DNA from: Arthrobacter sp. B6
Lineage (GTDB): Bacteria > Actinomycetota > Actinomycetes > Actinomycetales > Micrococcaceae
Length of the DNA stretch: 64,000 nt
Reading direction: 5' to 3'
Assembly: GCF_001663775.1 (NCBI RefSeq)
Contig: NZ_KV467168.1
Location: forward strand, 1,044,507-1,108,506
Below, one piece after another: positions 8,634-16,907 of the stretch. Positions within the stretch are counted from its first letter, which is position 1. The number at the start of each line of letters is the position of its first letter. The translations under genes were made by a program, and so were the position numbers. The notes under the pieces are model-generated. The model made no database searches. It saw nothing but the letters and a program-made list of their open reading frames with translations, and was not told where the DNA came from.

Positions 8634-9546
8634 ATCCGCTTTCAGTCCCCTGCTCCGAGGCCTGGCCCGGCGGGGTCCAGGGACGGAGATGGACAACGTC
8701 GCCGGCGGTCACTACGTGTTCGTGCGCTGATCCGTCCACAACCAGCAGGGAGCCGTAGTCGTCCAGCCGCGTGGCACGACCGATGATTTCGTGGTCACCC
8801 GGCAAGTGGGCTTTCACCTGCTTGCCGAGGGTCACCATGACAGCTTCCACACGCTTGTGCAGTGACGGACCGCCGGCCATCCCGGCGGCGGGATCGCCGT
8901 CGGCATTGCAGAAACTGCGGTAGAGCACTGCGAAGTTGGACAGATAGCTCTTGAGCAGGAGGGTCCGGTCAACAGTCCGGGGCTGTTCCAGCGCCACGGA
9001 GGTGGCTGTGGGAACGGGAAGCTCAGCGGAACTGAGGTTGACGTTCAGCCCGGTGCCCAGGATTACCGGCGGCACGGAGCCATCCCCCATGGGACCAAGC
9101 TGCGCGAGGATGCCGGCGATTTTCCGACCGCGGACCAGGACGTCGTTGGGCCACTTGAGCTCGGCAGGGATACCCGCGGTCTCCAGCAGGGTCTCCCGCA
9201 GCGCGACGGCAGCCAGCAGGGACAGCCAGGAATAGGTCTGCGTCGGAAGGGGGCGCCCCTCGGCGTTGGCGGGCCGCAGCACGATCGAGACCGACACGGC
9301 ACTTAAGGGAGGGGCTTCCCACTTCCGGTCAAGGCGGCCCCTGGCTGCTGTCTGGTATTCGGCAGTCAGGACGGAAAGGTCCGGCCAGGACTTTGGCTCC
9401 ATGGTGACTGAGTGCAGGAGGTCGGCGTTGGTGGAACCGGTGGAGTCCACCACCTCAAGCCTGGCGATGCCCGTGGCGGACAGGAAATCCTGGTCGGCCA
9501 GGGCTCCGCGGTTTAACGGTGTGCCCGGGGCGTGTGCGTCATCCAT
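8626..9546 (-). CDS. birA: Biotin--[acetyl-CoA-carboxylase] ligase
   Basis: 306 residues. BirA activates biotin to biotinyl-5'-AMP and transfers it to the lysine of biotin carboxyl carrier domains, here most plausibly the EAMKM site of the alpha subunit encoded at 20221-22038. Visible motifs: the STNADLL segment, the adenylate loop TAARGRLDRKWEAP, LKWPNDVLVRGRKIAGIL (biotin-binding Lys region) and GTGLNVN. There is no N-terminal DNA-binding domain, so it is a catalytic-only (group I) BirA and not a repressor. ATG 9546 is preceded by TAGGAT with a 6-nt gap, indicating leaderless transcription. It heads the birA - PH protein - cyclase operon, and acyl-CoA carboxylase genes lie a kilobase away on the opposite strand. 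Confidence 0.93.
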   Translation of the reverse strand: MDDAHAPGTPLNRGALADQDFLSATGIARLEVVDSTGSTNADLLHSVTMEPKSWPDLSVLTAEYQTAARGRLDRKWEAPPLSAVSVSIVLRPANAEGRPLPTQTYSWLSLLAAVALRETLLETAGIPAELKWPNDVLVRGRKIAGILAQLGPMGDGSVPPVILGTGLNVNLSSAELPVPTATSVALEQPRTVDRTLLLKSYLSNFAVLYRSFCNADGDPAAGMAGGPSLHKRVEAVMVTLGKQVKAHLPGDHEIIGRATRLDDYGSLLVVDGSAHEHVVTAGDVVHLRPWTPPGQASEQGTESGYA

Positions 9547-9552
9547 GGTTGA

Positions 9553-9558
9553 ATCCTA
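9553..9558 (-). promoter_or_regulatory. -10 box of birA, leaderless layout
   Basis: On the minus strand TAGGAT is followed by 6 nt (TCAACC) and the birA ATG, so the transcript should start at or next to the start codon. Confidence 0.6.
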
Positions 9559-9595
9559 TCGACTTGCCCGCCCCCGGGCGGCCGGGAACGCAGGT

Positions 9596-10483
9596 TCAGA
9601 GGAAGATGTCAGGAACCAGCTCGTCCTCGGCCGCCCCCAGGCTGTACGGGCGGAAGTCGGCAACCCCCGCCGCCGCAAGCACCTGCTCGTCCGTATAGAA
9701 GTTACCGGTGGACGGTCCCCCGGCAGCGAGGTTGCCGCCTGTCAGGACGGCGTGCGCGGCATCGGCCATGATCGCGGGGCCGCGGGCGGCCTGGACCATG
9801 GTGGATCCGCCGGGCATGTTGCGGATGGCAGCGGTGTCAATGAGCGTGCACGGCCAGAGCGAGTTGACGCTGATGCCGTCCGCCTTGAGTTCCTCCGCCA
9901 GCCCAAGGGTGGTCAGGCTCATGCCGTACTTTGCCATGGTGTAGGCCAGGTGTTTCCCTGCCCACTTGGGGTCCAGGTTCAGGGGCGGTGACAGCGTCAG
10001 GATATGCCCGGCGTCGGACTTCCGCAGGGCCGGCAGCGCCAGCTTGGACAGCAGGAAGGTGCCCCTGACGTTGATGTCCTGCATGAGGTCATAGCGCCTC
10101 ATGTCCACATCGTCGGTCCGGGACAGGTCGATGGCTGAGGCGTTGTTGATAACGGCGTCGATGCCGCCGAACCGTTCCACCGCAGCAGCTATGGCGCCGG
10201 CAACGTCGTCGTCGTTCCTGACGTCGCCCACCAAGGGCAGCGCCTGGCCGCCCGCCGCCTCGATCTGTTCCGCGGCGGTATAAACCGTCCCGGCCAGCTT
10301 CGCGTGGGGCTGGCCGGTCTTGGCCATGAGGACAATGTTGGCGCCGTCCCGAGCGGCGCGGATGGCGATGGCCAACCCGATCCCGCGGCTTCCGCCGGAG
10401 ATCAGCAGGGTGCGGCCCTGCAGGGAACCGGCGGCCTGATACGGCGCTGCGGCGGCACCCGAAGCATCATTGCTCGAAGTCAT
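9596..10483 (-). CDS. SDR family oxidoreductase, HSDL2-like
   Basis: 295 residues from ATG 10483. This is a classical short-chain dehydrogenase: nucleotide-binding GGSRGIGLAIA, NNASA, the catalytic YTMAK pair (Tyr and Lys) and the preceding SPPLNLDPKWAGKH. The SPPLNL segment and the NSLWPCTLIDTAAI stretch resemble the hydroxysteroid dehydrogenase-like 2 group, which is linked to fatty acid or CoA metabolism. Substrate is not deducible. It is transcribed divergently from the acyl-CoA carboxylase beta gene, and the 205-bp gap carries two palindromes, so regulation by a lipid-related repressor is possible (inference). Confidence 0.85.
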   Translation of the reverse strand: MTSSNDASGAAAAPYQAAGSLQGRTLLISGGSRGIGLAIAIRAARDGANIVLMAKTGQPHAKLAGTVYTAAEQIEAAGGQALPLVGDVRNDDDVAGAIAAAVERFGGIDAVINNASAIDLSRTDDVDMRRYDLMQDINVRGTFLLSKLALPALRKSDAGHILTLSPPLNLDPKWAGKHLAYTMAKYGMSLTTLGLAEELKADGISVNSLWPCTLIDTAAIRNMPGGSTMVQAARGPAIMADAAHAVLTGGNLAAGGPSTGNFYTDEQVLAAAGVADFRPYSLGAAEDELVPDIFL

Positions 10484-10505
10484 GGCTCCACTGTAACCCA
10501 AGTAA

Positions 10506-10521
10506 GTTACTGATGAGTAAC
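10506..10521. promoter_or_regulatory. Palindromic operator candidate GTTACT-N4-AGTAAC
   Basis: A perfect 16-bp hyphenated palindrome 23 bp upstream of the SDR start codon. A third half-site, GTTACT, sits at 10534-10539. The position suits a TetR-type repressor of the SDR gene; no regulator is identified. Confidence 0.45.
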
Positions 10522-10552
10522 ATTGCGGTAGGGGTTACTCGACCGCAGAAAA

Positions 10553-10569
10553 TTGTAGGTTTTCTACAG
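10553..10569. promoter_or_regulatory. Shared carboxylase operator candidate, site 1 (TTGTAG-N5-CTACAg)
   Basis: A 17-bp palindrome with one imperfect end base. It lies 22 nt upstream of a TAGACT -10 box (10592-10597) in front of the acyl-CoA carboxylase beta gene. The same palindrome occurs upstream of the alpha gene at 20113-20129. Confidence 0.55.
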
Positions 10570-10591
10570 CGGTCCCGGCGAAAGGCGTCAC

Positions 10592-10597
10592 TAGACT
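10592..10597 (+). promoter_or_regulatory. Candidate -10 box for the carboxylase beta gene
   Basis: TAGACT fits the actinobacterial TANNNT pattern and would give an untranslated leader of about 85 nt before ATG 10689. Confidence 0.4.
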
Positions 10598-10688
10598 AGC
10601 CAGCAGGGTCCTGTGATTGTGCGGAAGCTACTTAAACGCCACCGCGCGCGGGACCAGCCACCATCAGCTACAGAGCCGGAGACACTTC

Positions 10689-12272
10689 ATGAGCCACGAT
10701 CTGACAACGACAGCGGGAAAGATCGCCGATTTCCGCGACCGCCAGGCCCGTGCAGAACAGCCCTCCGGCCCCGAAGCCATCGAAAAGCAGCATGCCCGCG
10801 GCAAGAACACCGCCCGCGAACGGATCGACCTGCTCGTCGACGAGGGATCATTCGTTGAGTTCGACGCGCTGGCCGTGCACCGCTCGACCGCCTTTGGCAT
10901 GGACAAGAAGAAGCCCCTCGGTGACGGCTTGGTCTCCGGCTACGGCACCGTGGACGGCCGCCCGGTGGCCGTCTATAGCCAGGACTTCTCCGTCTACGGC
11001 GGCTCGCTGAGCCAGGTCAACGGCGAAAAGATTGTCAAGGTCCAGGAATTCGCGCTGCGCAACGGTTGCCCCGTGGTGGGAATTCTCGACGGCGGCGGCG
11101 CCCGCATCCAGGAAGGCGTCGCTTCGCTGGCCATGTTCGCGGACATCTTCCGCAACAACGTCCACGCCTCCGGCGTGGTCCCACAGATCTCCCTCATCAT
11201 GGGGCCGTCCGCCGGCGGCGCGGCCTATTCCCCCGCCCTCACCGACTACGTAGTCATGGTGGACAAGACCTCCCACATGTTCATCACCGGCCCCGACGTC
11301 ATCAAGACAGTCACCGGCGAGGACGTGGACATGGAAACGCTGGGCGGCGCCCGCCAGCATAACGCCACCACAGGCACGTCCACCTATTTGGCCTCCGATG
11401 AAGCCGATGCCATTGAGTTCGTCCGCGAACTCCTGGATTTCCTGCCATCGAACAACCTGTCCGAGGCCCCGGTGCTGGAACACCAGCAGGAGCTGGACGT
11501 CGACGACGACGACCTCGCCCTGGACGTGCTGATCCCCGATTCAGCGAACCAGCCCTACGACATGCGCACCGTGATCGAGCAGATCGTTGACGACGCACAC
11601 TTCCTCGAGATGCAGGCGCTGTACGCACCCAACGTGATGATCGGCTACGGCCGGGTGGAAGGCCACACCGTGGGGATTGTGGCCAACCAGCCGCTGCAGT
11701 TTGCCGGCACACTCGACATCGCGGCGTCGGAGAAGGCTGCACGCTTTGTCCGCCACTGCGACGCCTTCAACATCCCCATCATCACGCTGGTTGACGTTCC
11801 GGGGTTCCTGCCCGGGAAGGACCAGGAATTCCAGGGCATCATCCGCCGCGGCGCCAAGCTCCTGTACGCCTACGCTGAGGCCACTGTTCCGAAGCTGACC
11901 GTGATCACGCGCAAGGCCTACGGCGGCGCCTATATCGTGATGGGTTCCAAGAAGCTCGGGGCGGACCTGAACCTGGCATGGCCGACGGCCCAGATCGGTG
12001 TCATGGGCGCCCAAGGCGCCGTCAACATCCTTTACCGCCGTGACCTTGCTTCCGTCTCAGAGGCGGGCGGTGATGTGGAGGCCCGGCGCGCTGAGGTCAT
12101 CCGGCAGTATGAGGAAGAGCTTCTCAACCCTTACCAGGCAGCGCAACTTGGCTATGTGGACGCAGTCATCGCGCCGTCCGAAACCCGGCCGCAGATCATC
12201 AGGGGGTTGCGTGCCCTGCGGGACAAGCGCGCCGCCCTGCCCACCAAGAAGCACGGGAACATCCCCCTGTGA
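10689..12272 (+). CDS. Acyl-CoA carboxylase subunit beta (carboxyltransferase, AccD/PccB type)
   Basis: 527 residues from ATG 10689, with GGAG 7-8 nt upstream. It transfers the carboxyl group from carboxybiotin to acetyl- or propionyl-CoA, making malonyl- or methylmalonyl-CoA for fatty acid synthesis. The two crotonase-like halves are clear. The N-terminal half has [16 protein letters not shown] and [16 protein letters not shown], and the C-terminal half has [32 protein letters not shown] and a [11 protein letters not shown] loop. The stop overlaps the epsilon subunit start (GTGA), so the two are translationally coupled. The partner alpha subunit is encoded at 20221-22038. Acetyl versus propionyl preference cannot be told from the motifs seen. 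Confidence 0.92.
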   Translation: MSHDLTTTAGKIADFRDRQARAEQPSGPEAIEKQHARGKNTARERIDLLVDEGSFVEFDALAVHRSTAFGMDKKKPLGDGLVSGYGTVDGRPVAVYSQDFSVYGGSLSQVNGEKIVKVQEFALRNGCPVVGILDGGGARIQEGVASLAMFADIFRNNVHASGVVPQISLIMGPSAGGAAYSPALTDYVVMVDKTSHMFITGPDVIKTVTGEDVDMETLGGARQHNATTGTSTYLASDEADAIEFVRELLDFLPSNNLSEAPVLEHQQELDVDDDDLALDVLIPDSANQPYDMRTVIEQIVDDAHFLEMQALYAPNVMIGYGRVEGHTVGIVANQPLQFAGTLDIAASEKAARFVRHCDAFNIPIITLVDVPGFLPGKDQEFQGIIRRGAKLLYAYAEATVPKLTVITRKAYGGAYIVMGSKKLGADLNLAWPTAQIGVMGAQGAVNILYRRDLASVSEAGGDVEARRAEVIRQYEEELLNPYQAAQLGYVDAVIAPSETRPQIIRGLRALRDKRAALPTKKHGNIPL

Positions 12273-12538
12273 TCCCCAACCGCCCCCTGGCCTCGCAAGG
12301 CCCCACCGGCTCCCAGCCTTCGCAAGCTCAGGCCGAGCCCGCCCAGCCCCTGCTGTCGGTGGTGAAAGGCCAACCGTCGGCGGAGGAGCTGGCCGCGCTG
12401 ACCGCCGTCGTGCTTTCCCTGGGAGGCCCGGAGACGGCCGGCGTCCGGAAGCCCACTGCCCGGCACTGGGTGCGCAGGCAGCAACTGCGGCTGGCACCTA
12501 CTCCCGGCCCGGGAGCGTGGAAGCGCAGCCGCGGCTGA
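12269..12538 (+). CDS. Acyl-CoA carboxylase epsilon subunit
   Basis: 89 residues, starting with GTG in the 4-base overlap GTGA with the beta subunit stop. The C-terminal half ([20 protein letters not shown], then [20 protein letters not shown]) is the signature of the small actinobacterial AccE/PccE family, which binds beta hexamers and stimulates holoenzyme activity. The N-terminal 30 residues are Pro/Gln/Ala-rich and probably disordered, as is usual for this poorly conserved family. Confidence 0.85.
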   Translation: MIPNRPLASQGPTGSQPSQAQAEPAQPLLSVVKGQPSAEELAALTAVVLSLGGPETAGVRKPTARHWVRRQQLRLAPTPGPGAWKRSRG

Positions 12539-12564
12539 CATTCCCTATTCGCCAAGGGCACGGC

Positions 12565-12570
12565 TAGTCT
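12565..12570 (+). promoter_or_regulatory. -10 box of the DUF885 gene, leaderless layout
   Basis: TAGTCT, then 6 nt, then GTG 12577. No Shine-Dalgarno of the usual spacing is possible on such a transcript. Confidence 0.6.
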
Positions 12571-12576
12571 CGTGGG

Positions 12577-14262
12577 GTGACTATCGAAACTGCACCCCCT
12601 GCCCGTACGCGCACTGCCATCGACGCTGCGGCGGATGACTACACGGACACACTCATTCGGCTGAATCCGTCCTTCGCCACCACGCTGGGCCTGCCTGGAC
12701 ACGAGACGGAATACCAGGACTTCTCCCCCGCGGGCATCGCCGAGTTCGCCGCCGAAGCGAGGAAGACGCTTGCCGCCCTGGCCGGCCTGGAGGCCGAGGA
12801 CGACGTCGACGCGGTCACGCTGGACGCCATGCGCGAGCGGCTGGGGCTGCAGCTGGAAATCCATGAGTCAGGCTGGGACGAAGCGGAACTGAACAACATC
12901 GCCTCCCCGGCCCAGGACATCCGCGCCATCTTCGACCTCATGCCCACCGCAACAGGGCAGGACTGGGAGCACATCGCCGGCAGGGCCCTGAACGTACCCG
13001 GTGCCATCGACGGCTACATCGCATCCCTCCGCAAGGCCCGTGACGCGGGGAGGGTTTCGGCAGGCCGCCAGGTGAAGATCGTGATCGAGCAGGCCACCAA
13101 GTACGCGGCCGGCGACGGGTTCTTCGCCAAACTCGCCGCGGGCGCCAAGACAGCCGACGGTCCGCTGGACGGGAAAGTGCAGGAAAAGCTCGACGCCGGT
13201 GCTGCCGCCGCCCGCGGTGCTTACACACGCCTCGCCGACTTCCTCCGCACAGAACTGCTGCCCGCCGCGCCGGACAGGGACGCCATCGGGAGGGAGCGCT
13301 ACGCCCTCGCCTCGCGCTCGTTCCTGGGTGCCACGGTTGACCTTGAAGAGACGTACCACTGGGGCGTCCAGGAACTGGACCGCCTGATTGCCGAGCAGGA
13401 GCAGGTGGCTGAAACCATCAAGGCCGGCGCCGGCATCGCCGAAGCCAAGGAAATCCTCAACAACGACCCCGCGCGCCAGATCAAAGGCACCGATGCCCTC
13501 AAAGCCTGGATGCAGGAACTCTCGGACAAAGCCGTCGCCGACCTTGCCGGCGTGCACTTCGACATCCCGGACGTAATGAAAAAGCTCGAGTGCCTCATCG
13601 CACCCACCGACGAAGGCGGCATCTACTACACCGGGCCCTCCGACGACTTCAGCCGCCCCGGCCGGATGTGGTGGTCCGTCCCGGCAGGGGAAGACACCTT
13701 CACCACCTGGGCCGAAACCACCACCGTCTTCCACGAAGGCGTCCCCGGCCACCACCTGCAGGTTGCCACGGCCACCTACCGCAAGGAACTCCTGAACAAC
13801 TGGCGCCGCAACGTCTGCTGGACCTCCGGCCACGGGGAAGGCTGGGCGCTGTATGCGGAGAAGCTCATGCAGGAACTCGGCTACCTCTCCGATCCGGGTG
13901 ACTACATGGGCATGCTGGACATGCAGCGGATGCGCGCCGCCCGGGTGGTCTTCGACATCGGCGTCCACCTGGAACTCGCTGTCCCGGAACGATGGGGCAC
14001 GGGAACCTGGACACCGGAGAAGGGCTATGACTTTTTGAAGGCGAACCTGCCCATCAGTGAAGGTCAGCTCAACTTCGAATTTACGCGCTACCTGGGCTGG
14101 CCCGGCCAGGCGCCGTCCTACAAGGTGGGCCAGCGGCTCTGGGAGCAGATCCGCGCCGAACTCGAAGCCCGGCCAGGGTTTGACCTTAAGGAATTCCACA
14201 CCCGGGCACTCGACGTAGGTTCCGTCGGCCTGGACACCCTCCGCCGGGCGCTCCTCACCTAA
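12577..14262 (+). CDS. DUF885 family protein, predicted metallopeptidase
   Basis: 561 residues, GTG start 6 nt after a TAGTCT box. The family is soluble, mostly helical, and carries a zinc-peptidase-like arrangement: FHEGVPGHHLQ in the middle third, followed by GHGEGWALYAEKLMQELGY, whose glutamate is the likely third ligand, and MLDMQRMRAARVVFDIGVH. No signal peptide or membrane segment is visible, so it is probably a cytoplasmic peptidase of unknown substrate. It has its own promoter and is followed at once by a long hairpin (14264-14326), which suggests a monocistronic unit. Confidence 0.82.
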   Translation: MTIETAPPARTRTAIDAAADDYTDTLIRLNPSFATTLGLPGHETEYQDFSPAGIAEFAAEARKTLAALAGLEAEDDVDAVTLDAMRERLGLQLEIHESGWDEAELNNIASPAQDIRAIFDLMPTATGQDWEHIAGRALNVPGAIDGYIASLRKARDAGRVSAGRQVKIVIEQATKYAAGDGFFAKLAAGAKTADGPLDGKVQEKLDAGAAAARGAYTRLADFLRTELLPAAPDRDAIGRERYALASRSFLGATVDLEETYHWGVQELDRLIAEQEQVAETIKAGAGIAEAKEILNNDPARQIKGTDALKAWMQELSDKAVADLAGVHFDIPDVMKKLECLIAPTDEGGIYYTGPSDDFSRPGRMWWSVPAGEDTFTTWAETTTVFHEGVPGHHLQVATATYRKELLNNWRRNVCWTSGHGEGWALYAEKLMQELGYLSDPGDYMGMLDMQRMRAARVVFDIGVHLELAVPERWGTGTWTPEKGYDFLKANLPISEGQLNFEFTRYLGWPGQAPSYKVGQRLWEQIRAELEARPGFDLKEFHTRALDVGSVGLDTLRRALLT

Positions 14263-14263
14263 A

Positions 14264-14326
14264 GAGTTTTTGTCCACTTAGAGCGACTTGGCGGCCGCCA
14301 AACTCGCTCTAAGTGGACAAAAACTC
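14264..14326. repeat. Long intergenic hairpin, family A copy 1
   Basis: The arms 14264-14286 and 14304-14326 are perfectly complementary over 23 bp. The outer part is GAGTTTTTGTCCA, the inner part CTTAGAGCGA. The loop holds a further perfect palindrome, TTGGCGGCCGCCAA (14288-14301). It begins two bases after the DUF885 stop codon. Family A copy 2 at 41728-41792 has the same outer arm but a different inner arm. It probably terminates or processes the DUF885 transcript. Confidence 0.85.
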
Positions 14327-14481
14327 CTCGGAGGGGGCGAGATGTTTGCCACAGCTGGAGTGGGAATAACTTCATAATTGCTTGGTGTGACGCCGGAATG
14401 GCGGGGATCGCCTACTGTCGGGAGTGATTCCGCCGCGTAATATTTCTCAACATCTGTTCGTCGTGATATGCGGAACCGGCC

Positions 14482-14487
14482 TAGCGT
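14482..14487 (+). promoter_or_regulatory. -10 box of the DAACS symporter gene, leaderless layout
   Basis: TAGCGT, 6 nt, then GTG 14494. Confidence 0.55.
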
Positions 14488-14493
14488 GTTCGA

Positions 14494-15942
14494 GTGAGCA
14501 CTCAAACCCGCACCCCCGAATCCGCAGGAAACACCGGCTTCCAGCTGCCCAAGTGGGCTGGCTCGTTCGGCTTCCAGATCATCGCCGCCCTCATCGTGGG
14601 CTTGGGCCTGGGCCTCCTGGCCAAGTACACCGGCAGCACCAAGGCCAGCCCGAACGGTTTGGGCGCCACGCTGCAGACCATCGGCTCCAGCTACGTGTCC
14701 CTGTTGCAGACCGCGGTGGTGCCGCTGATCTTCACCGCTGTGGTCAGCTCGATCTCCAATCTCCGCCAGGTCTCCAACGCGGCCAAGCTGGCGTGGAACA
14801 CCCTGCTGTGGTTCGCCATCACCTCACTGATCGCGGTGCTGATCGGCATCGGACTCGGCGTCGTGCTGCAGCCGGGTGCCAATACCGGGATCACGGGGGA
14901 AGCCGAGTACAGCGGCAAGTCCGGCGACTGGTGGTCGTTCCTGGTGGGCCTCTTCCCCAAGAACTTCCTGGGACTTGGTGCCAGCTCCACCGTGGCCGAG
15001 TCAGGCGCTGTCACCACCGCCGTCAGCTTTAACGTGCTGCAAATCCTGGTGATCGCCATCGCCGTCGGCGTTGCTGCCCTGAAGGTCGGCAAGGCCGCCG
15101 AGCCGTTCCTGAACCTCAACGCCTCGGCCCTGGCCGTCATCCAGAAGGTGCTTTGGTGGATCATCCGCATCGCGCCACTGGGCACCGTAGGCCTGATCGG
15201 CAACGCAACTGCTGTGTACGGGTGGGACACCATCGGCTCACTCGGCAAGTTCACGTTTGCCATCTACGTTGGCCTGGCCCTCGTACTGTTTGTGGTCTAC
15301 CCGGCACTGGTCCGCACACACGGCCTCTCCGTCAAGCAGTACTTCTCCGGGGTGTGGCCTGCCGTGCAGTTGGCCTTCGTCTCCCGCTCCTCGGTCGGCA
15401 CGCTGCCGCTGACGCAGCGCGTCACGGAGCGCAGCCTGGGCGTGCCCCGGGCGTATGCTTCCTTCGCCGTGCCCTTGGGCGCCACCACGAAGATGGACGG
15501 CTGCGCCGCCATCTACCCGGCCATCTCCGCTATCTTCGTTGCCCAGTTCTTCGGCGTCCAGCTGGACTTCAGCCAGTACCTGCTGATCGCCCTCGTCTCC
15601 GTGCTGGGTTCAGCCGCGACGGCCGGCACTACCGGCGCCGTGGTGATGCTCACCCTGACGCTCTCCACGCTGGGGCTGCCGCTGGCCGGCGTCGGACTTC
15701 TCCTGGCCATCGACCCGATCCTGGACATGGGCCGCACGGCGGTCAACGTTGCAGGCCAGGCTCTCGTCCCGACCATCGTGGCCAAACGCCAGGGCATCCT
15801 GGACGAAGCGCTCTACAACGCACCTCGCAACGGGACACCGTTTGTGGATGACGACGCCGAGCCTGCCGCAGATCCGTCCGCAGCCGACACCGGAGCTTCT
15901 TCCGGTCCTAAGGGACGGGAACTCGCCGACGCCAAGGCGTAG
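14494..15942 (+). CDS. Dicarboxylate/amino acid:cation symporter (DAACS, DctA/GltP type)
   Basis: 482 residues with many hydrophobic segments, an inner-membrane carrier for glutamate/aspartate or C4-dicarboxylates driven by Na+ or H+. Family markers: the serine-rich hairpin SRSSVGTLPLTQRV, the binding-site segment GATTKMDGCAAIYPAISAIF (normally GATINMDG), and SAATAGTTGAVVMLTLTLST followed by DPILDMGRTAVNVAGQAL. The first 25 residues and a 45-residue acidic/Ala-Pro tail are soluble extensions. Aspartate within DPILDMGRT is the expected substrate contact. GTG 14494 fits the leaderless promoter. A long hairpin (family B) follows 35 nt after the stop. Confidence 0.88.
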   Translation: MSTQTRTPESAGNTGFQLPKWAGSFGFQIIAALIVGLGLGLLAKYTGSTKASPNGLGATLQTIGSSYVSLLQTAVVPLIFTAVVSSISNLRQVSNAAKLAWNTLLWFAITSLIAVLIGIGLGVVLQPGANTGITGEAEYSGKSGDWWSFLVGLFPKNFLGLGASSTVAESGAVTTAVSFNVLQILVIAIAVGVAALKVGKAAEPFLNLNASALAVIQKVLWWIIRIAPLGTVGLIGNATAVYGWDTIGSLGKFTFAIYVGLALVLFVVYPALVRTHGLSVKQYFSGVWPAVQLAFVSRSSVGTLPLTQRVTERSLGVPRAYASFAVPLGATTKMDGCAAIYPAISAIFVAQFFGVQLDFSQYLLIALVSVLGSAATAGTTGAVVMLTLTLSTLGLPLAGVGLLLAIDPILDMGRTAVNVAGQALVPTIVAKRQGILDEALYNAPRNGTPFVDDDAEPAADPSAADTGASSGPKGRELADAKA

Positions 15943-15976
15943 GGACACACCCGCCAAAGGCTGAACAGGCCGGGAT

Positions 15977-16040
15977 GCGCGAACGTACAGTTGAGGCCCT
16001 GGATCCGCTCGGATTCGGGGCCTCAACTGTACGTTCGCGC
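15977..16040. repeat. Long intergenic hairpin, family B copy 1
   Basis: Arms 15977-15999 and 16018-16040 are perfectly complementary over 23 bp with an 18-nt loop. The outer part is GCGCGAACGTACA, followed inward by GTTGAGGCCC. Family B copy 2 at 63746-63800 keeps the outer part and swaps the next base pair. It probably terminates the symporter transcript. Confidence 0.85.
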
Positions 16041-16061
16041 CATAGTGGCGGCGGGCAAGTC

Positions 16062-16202
16062 CTAGCGGCAGCCTCCCCCGGTCACGCAATTCTCCATAGC
16101 CTTGGTCACGGCATCGGCCTCTGCCTGGGTGAGTCTGCCCACGGATATGGCCTTGTCCAGCCCGAACCCAGAAATAGTTGCGCAGAGTGCAAAAATGCAC
16201 AT
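16062..16202 (-). pseudogene. 46-codon minus-strand ORF, possible gene remnant
   Basis: An ATG at 16202 opens a 46-codon frame ending in TAG at 16062. The peptide contains VGRLTQAEADAVTKAMENCV, a helical LTQAEADAVTxAM pattern that I associate with C-terminal tails of secreted actinobacterial proteins, and ends in VTGGGCR. It runs back across the TetR promoter and operator, with no credible ribosome-binding site of its own. I read it as the remnant 3' end of a deleted gene or a small unrecognised peptide; either reading is uncertain. Confidence 0.3.
16187..16200. promoter_or_regulatory. Operator candidate GTGCA-N4-TGCAC upstream of tetR-mmpl
   Basis: A perfect 14-bp hyphenated palindrome directly upstream of the -10 box TAGTGT (16202-16207). 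This is where an autorepressing TetR would bind to block the promoter of its own operon. Confidence 0.55.
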
Positions 16203-16207
16203 AGTGT
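16202..16207 (+). promoter_or_regulatory. -10 box of the tetR-mmpl operon, leaderless layout
   Basis: TAGTGT, 6 nt (AATCAT), then GTG 16214. A TTGCGC sequence 18 nt upstream of the box is a possible -35. Confidence 0.6.
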
Positions 16208-16213
16208 AATCAT

Positions 16214-16906
16214 GTGATCAGTTCCGACGAAGTCCCCCAACCGGCCGCGCCTACGCCCTCCCGCCGCGAACAGAACAAAGCTGCCACCCGCCAGGCCATC
16301 GCCGATGCCGCACTGAACCTGCTCCGGGGCAAGGGGCCTGGCAACTTCACGGTTGAGGACATTGCTGAAGCCGCCGGAATATCGCGGCGCACCTTTTTCA
16401 ACTACTTCAGCAGCACGGAGGCGGCCCTGGCTTCCGTGACCAACGGTTTCCTGGATCATGCGCTCCGGCAGTTCCGGCTGCGTCCCGCCGAGGAGCCCAT
16501 TCTGGAGTCGGCCCGTGCTGCCCTTATGCAGCTGGCCGACCCCATGACGGTTGCGCCGATGGCGGAGCTGTTCACCCTGACACAGCAGAACTCGTCACTG
16601 GTCCGCTCCGAACTTGAGGCATGGGACCACTGCACCGAGCAGATCATCATCGCGGCCAAGGAAAGGGTAGCCAAAACTCCCGGGGCTGCGATCGACGAGC
16701 TCTACCTCCGGGCCCTCGCCGGCTCAGTCATCTCGTGCGGAAAGGCCGCGATGGACGTGTGGTTCGCCCAATGCGGCGCCGACCTGTCCCCTGCCTCCCT
16801 CTCCGTCCTCCGCCAACTGCTGATCGACGCCATCGGCCACCTCGGTGCCGGCTTCGCCAGCCCCGCACACTCCTCCACTGCCACCCCCTTCAAAGATCGG
16901 CTCTGA
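16214..16906 (+). CDS. TetR/AcrR family regulator of the adjacent MMPL exporter
   Basis: 230 residues. The N-terminal helix-turn-helix is typical (FTVEDIAEAAGISRRTFFNYF, where F/Y-F-N/H-Y-F closes the recognition helix). The remainder is the ligand and dimer domain, with no assigned ligand. GTG 16214 is used because it is 6 nt behind the TAGTGT box; the overlapping ATG is out of frame. One base separates its stop from the MMPL start, so it is co-transcribed with the exporter. Together with the palindrome at 16187-16200, this suggests autoregulation and substrate-induced export. Confidence 0.9.
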   Translation: MISSDEVPQPAAPTPSRREQNKAATRQAIADAALNLLRGKGPGNFTVEDIAEAAGISRRTFFNYFSSTEAALASVTNGFLDHALRQFRLRPAEEPILESARAALMQLADPMTVAPMAELFTLTQQNSSLVRSELEAWDHCTEQIIIAAKERVAKTPGAAIDELYLRALAGSVISCGKAAMDVWFAQCGADLSPASLSVLRQLLIDAIGHLGAGFASPAHSSTATPFKDRL

Positions 16907-16907
16907 C

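Noticed and set aside
14264..14326. Family A and B hairpins as insertion sequence ends or MITEs
   Set aside because: There is no transposase, no internal sequence, and no target duplication that I could see. The arms meet across a short loop, so they are reported as hairpin repeats instead.
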